Assembly: GCA_013214545.1 (NCBI GenBank)
Contig: JABSQB010000029.1
Span: forward strand, 1 to 41,249
Source of the DNA: Henriciella sp.
GTDB lineage: Bacteria > Pseudomonadota > Alphaproteobacteria > Caulobacterales > Hyphomonadaceae
Reading direction: 5' to 3'
Length of the DNA: 41,249 nucleotides
Shown here: positions 38,628-41,249 of the stretch, piece by piece
How positions within the stretch are numbered: position 1 is the first letter of the stretch
Layout: every line of letters begins with the position of its first letter
Made by a program: the position numbers and the translations under genes
Notes under the pieces: model-generated
The model's database searches: none
What the model saw: the letters and a program-made list of their open reading frames with translations, nothing else
Told to the model about the DNA's origin: nothing

Positions 38628-39438
38628 CGTCTTCGACGACCTCAACAACTTCTTCAGCCGCTGCGGCAGCATCGGCGATCGCCTCTGTGCCAGCATCTGC
38701 TGCAGCTTCAATTGCTTCGTCTGCAGCAGCTTCGGCAGCGATAGCAGCGTCTTCTACAGTTTCTGCAGCGGTTGGGTCAGCCGCATCAATCACTGTCTCG
38801 TCAGTTTCTGCGAGATCTCCTGCCGCTTCCTCAGCCGCGCCTTCTTCAGCAACTTCTGGTAGTGGCTCCGGCTGCGGCGGTGCATCCGGGCTGTAGGAAG
38901 CGAGATAGGCGAGGACGCTTGCGCGCTCATTGTCACGCTTCAGACCGGCGAACGCCATGCTGGTGCCACGAGCGTAGCGAGATGGATTCTCAAGCCAGGC
39001 GTCCATACGTTCCCACGACCAGTCACCTTCGGTGTTTCCGAGCGCGCCTGAGTAGGCGAAGCCAGAATGGCTTTGCTTGGCAGCGCCCATGGTTGCGTAG
39101 AGATTCGGGCCTGTGCCGTTTGCGCCGCCCTCTTCAATCGTGTGGCAGGAGGCACATTTGGCTCTGAAGCTGCGCTCGCCCACGGCGAGGTCTGCGCCGA
39201 GCAGCAATGCGCCGAGATCGTAAATCTCTTCAATCACTTCGCCGACACCGCCGACTTCGGCAATGTCCACGCGATAACCGTGGAAGTTTGATTCCGCCCA
39301 AGCGTTCAGTGATTCGTATTCTTTATGGTGGTGGTGCCCACCGCCGAACACGATGGTCGACACTTCCTTCAGGCCCAGCACTACAAGGCCAACAGCCAGA
39401 AGCGCTCCAAAAATCTTGTTCAGTCCGAGCTCGCCCAT
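38611..39438 (-). CDS. Membrane-anchored cytochrome c (c552/CycM-like) with long Ala/Glu-rich tail
   Basis: A 275-residue protein. Residues 8-31 form an uncleaved membrane anchor, then the motif HHHHKE (35-40). The class I cytochrome c domain (about 75-185) has the haem site CASCH (Cys95, Cys98, His99) and the axial Met161 in GTSMAFAG. Membrane-bound relatives pass electrons from complex III to the terminal oxidase. The last 90 residues (186-275) are a low-complexity acidic tail of Ala and Glu with a few Asp/Val (EEAAGDLAETDETVIDAADP). The start at 39438 has GAGG upstream; an earlier Met seven codons upstream is weaker. It is convergent with and overlaps the NlpC/P60 gene. Confidence 0.9.
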   Translation of the reverse strand: MGELGLNKIFGALLAVGLVVLGLKEVSTIVFGGGHHHHKEYESLNAWAESNFHGYRVDIAEVGGVGEVIEEIYDLGALLLGADLAVGERSFRAKCASCHTIEEGGANGTGPNLYATMGAAKQSHSGFAYSGALGNTEGDWSWERMDAWLENPSRYARGTSMAFAGLKRDNERASVLAYLASYSPDAPPQPEPLPEVAEEGAAEEAAGDLAETDETVIDAADPTAAETVEDAAIAAEAAADEAIEAAADAGTEAIADAAAAAEEVVEVVEDATPEE

Positions 39439-39632
39439 CAGGTGATCCCTCAATATCAAGTCTTGCGCGCGCCTTCTGGCACGCTATTCGATTGCAATCA
39501 ATATACACAGATGTGGCAGATCGCGCGTCCTGGAATTTCAGCGGCGAATGCGCGCAGTCCGGGTAACCGGATATTCACTTCGAATTGGTTGTCGCTAAGG
39601 CGTGAACCGTAACAAAAAAGGGCGCAGAACAG

Positions 39633-40484
39633 ATGGCGCAAGGCAAAATCGCATATCAGGGGGAGCGCGGCTCGAATTCGCATATCGCCTGTCGTGAAGT
39701 CTATCCGCAATTTGACGCGGTAGCTTGCCGGACCTTCGAAGACGTGATTGCGATGGTCGAAAGCGGCGATGCCCAGCTGGCCATGATCCCTGTCGAAAAC
39801 ACAATTGCCGGCCGGGTCGGTGACATCCACCACCTGTTACCAGCCACCACGCTGCATATGATTGGCGAGCATTTCATGCGCATCAAGTTTCAGCTGATGG
39901 GCCTTCCGGGGTCTAAGGTTGAAGACATTGAGCGCGCCTACAGCCACGTCATGGCGCTCGGCCAATGCCGCAATTATCTGCGCAAGCATAGCGTTGCGGC
40001 GGTCACCTCAGCCGACACAGCCGGCGCAGCGCGCCGCGTCGCGGAGAAGCAAGATCCGAAAACCGCCGCAATTGCTCCCGCCCTGGCAGCGCAGGAATAC
40101 GGCCTCGAAATTCTCGCCTGGGATATTGAGGATGCCAGTCACAATACGACCCGTTTTGTTATCATGGCGCCGGAACCTCTGGATATCAGCCCGGAAGATG
40201 GTCGCTCGGTTACTGCATTCCTGTTCCAGGTCCGCAATATTCCGTCCGCACTTTACAAGGCCCTGGGCGGGTTTGCGACGAATGGTGTCAACATGACGAA
40301 ACTGGAAAGCTACCAGATCGAAGGCTCATTCAACGCCTCGCAGTTTTATGCAGAGATCGAGGGTCATCCGAATGATCGCTCGGTGCAGCTGGCCTTGGAA
40401 GAGCTCGGCTTCTTTTCTTCTTCTTTGAAAATACTCGGGGTCTATCCCGCACACGCGGCGCGCGAAGGCATTCGCAACCAATAG
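39633..40484 (+). CDS. pheA: Prephenate dehydratase
   Basis: A 283-residue monofunctional enzyme. The catalytic domain (about 1-185) has KIAYQGERGSNSHIACREVY, VENTIAGRVGDIHHLLPATT and the conserved NTTRFVIM. The ACT domain (about 195-275) has FQVRNIPSALYKALGGFATN and KLESYQIEGSFNASQFYAEI. It converts prephenate to phenylpyruvate in phenylalanine synthesis. The ACT motif that in E. coli reads ESRP reads ESYQ here, which is common in alphaproteobacterial enzymes; phenylalanine sensing may still occur. It lies 194 bases from the divergent cytochrome gene. Confidence 0.95.
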   Translation: MAQGKIAYQGERGSNSHIACREVYPQFDAVACRTFEDVIAMVESGDAQLAMIPVENTIAGRVGDIHHLLPATTLHMIGEHFMRIKFQLMGLPGSKVEDIERAYSHVMALGQCRNYLRKHSVAAVTSADTAGAARRVAEKQDPKTAAIAPALAAQEYGLEILAWDIEDASHNTTRFVIMAPEPLDISPEDGRSVTAFLFQVRNIPSALYKALGGFATNGVNMTKLESYQIEGSFNASQFYAEIEGHPNDRSVQLALEELGFFSSSLKILGVYPAHAAREGIRNQ

Positions 40485-40572
40485 AGTTAGGGAAAATTAG
40501 CCTCCACCCCTTGAACCCTGACCTCTGCTCATGAGAAAATGTTCATGAACTGAGTAGCTGGGGGAAGCTAAT

Positions 40573-41076
40573 ATGCGGCTATTGCTCGCCGTCATCGCGA
40601 CTGGGCTTGGGTCCAACGCGGCGAACGCTCAAGGACTTGAAGAGGTGCGTATCGGGGTCGCACAACATAATGCTTGCGTCCTTGAATGCTCCAATGCCGA
40701 TAAGGAAGACGGCCCAAACGTGACGGGGGAACTGGTCTTTGCATCGCCTGGGTTTTTGTCATTTGCATCCGAACCCCGCCCAATTGTGACGGCTTCGATC
40801 AATACTGCTGGTGACACTTCCTATGGTGGGGCGGGATTGTTGTGGACTCTGGATTTCGCCGAAAACTGGTCGTTTGAACCGAGCATCGCTTATGTGCTGC
40901 ATGATGGAACAAATGAGAATCCGTTCCCTCAGGGAGATCCGGCAGGGGCGGCCTATGCCGAGGAGAACCTGTTGCTCGGATCGGATGACCTGTTTCGGAT
41001 CGGCCTCGCCTTGAACCGGGATTTCGGAGATAATTGGGGGCTGCAGGTGCAATATGATCACCTGTCTCATGGATGA
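40573..41076 (+). CDS. PagL-like lipid A 3-O-deacylase, apparently truncated
   Basis: A 167-residue protein. A signal peptide (cleavage after ANA near residue 19) leads into a beta-barrel of PagL type: GGAGLLWTLDFAENWSFEPS, DLFRIGLALNRDFGDNWGLQ and the final VQYDHLSHG. PagL removes a lipid A acyl chain with a His-Ser-Glu triad; His163 and Ser165 are in the HLSHG end, but the family normally continues about 25 residues with the Glu and the last strand, ending in Phe. Here a TGA follows directly. The gene could be a pseudogene, a frameshift, or joined to other sequence. No in-frame continuation is seen within the 170 bases that remain. Confidence 0.7.
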   Translation: MRLLLAVIATGLGSNAANAQGLEEVRIGVAQHNACVLECSNADKEDGPNVTGELVFASPGFLSFASEPRPIVTASINTAGDTSYGGAGLLWTLDFAENWSFEPSIAYVLHDGTNENPFPQGDPAGAAYAEENLLLGSDDLFRIGLALNRDFGDNWGLQVQYDHLSHG

Positions 41077-41249
41077 AAACAAGAAACGAACGCGACAGCA
41101 ACACGCAAACGATGACAACTTCGAAGAGAAAGCAAGGTCTGTTCCGATGCGAATGATTGATCGGATCGTCTACGAGAAGAAAACACTCCGTCCTGACTGC
41201 AATACGCACACATACCGTGTCCTTATTGTCTCCCTGTACGCTCTACAAA
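41054..41249 (+). CDS. Partial ORF of unknown function running off the window
   Basis: An open frame overlaps the end of the pagL-like gene and stays open to the right edge (65 codons seen). It can start at the ATG at 41054, with AGGTG 5 bases before, or at 41069 (MDENKKRTRQQHANDDNFEE), which overlaps the PagL TGA in an ATGGATGA arrangement. The product is strongly charged, then basic (MRMIDRIVYEKKTLRPD) and hydrophobic at the edge (YRVLIVSLYAL). I recognise no family. It may be a real coupled gene or a chance frame in non-coding DNA. Confidence 0.3.
   Translation, partial: MITCLMDENKKRTRQQHANDDNFEEKARSVPMRMIDRIVYEKKTLRPDCNTHTYRVLIVSLYALQ

Overview
The window is chromosomal DNA of an alphaproteobacterium, most likely a marine Hyphomonadaceae-like member of the Caulobacterales/Maricaulales group. 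The evidence is the mix of genes and control sites: a PspF/PspABC envelope-stress locus, Oar-type and other TonB-dependent receptors, a mitochondrial-type SUV3-like helicase, a membrane-anchored cytochrome c, a 7Fe ferredoxin FdxA, and a leader before serC that matches the alphaproteobacterial serC RNA motif. It is densely coded. I saw no transposase, integrase, phage block, CRISPR array, rRNA or tRNA. The content looks like core and flexible housekeeping genes, not an island.

Layout. 1-494 is the end of a fatty acid desaturase. 709-2739 (minus strand) is an extended phage-shock operon reading 51-aa membrane protein, pspA, 37-aa membrane protein, pspB, pspC, 60-aa exported protein. It is driven by a near-consensus sigma-54 promoter at 2791-2806, with pspF divergent at 2942-4027. 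A membrane protein and about 540 bases of structured non-coding DNA follow. 5119-8619 holds an exported collar-domain protein, an acyl-CoA carboxyltransferase, an SCP2 protein and a lipase-like hydrolase. 8616-9776 is an iron pair (CDGSH/ferredoxin-like protein plus bacterioferritin) behind a Fur-like box. 9961-15291 (minus) holds an M28 peptidase, a DUF1993 protein, and the run aguA-aguB-rhomboid-zapE.

15384-18545 is a large Oar-type TonB receptor. Its promoter carries four 11-bp-phased heptamers that look like tandem Pho boxes, and its barrel carries a complete EF-hand-type calcium loop. A GT39 glycosyltransferase runs the other way. 20404-24311 holds the helicase, an S4 RNA-binding protein, a TerB protein and fdxA. 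24388-28862 holds small envelope proteins and a second TonB receptor. 28878-31523 is a COG0523 metallochaperone GTPase with a Zur-like box, divergent from a Tat-exported PLP enzyme. 31648-36743 is an AbgT transporter and the serine operon serC-GNAT-serA. The rest holds a truncated haemoglobin, a MarR regulator, an NlpC/P60 hydrolase, cytochrome c, pheA and a pagL-like gene that stops early.

The best candidates for new biology are the small proteins built into the psp operon, the putatively phosphate-controlled receptor with its calcium loop, the structured region at 4583-5118, and the short pagL with an overlapping ORF at the window end. Functions are assigned from recognisable motifs only; no database search was possible.
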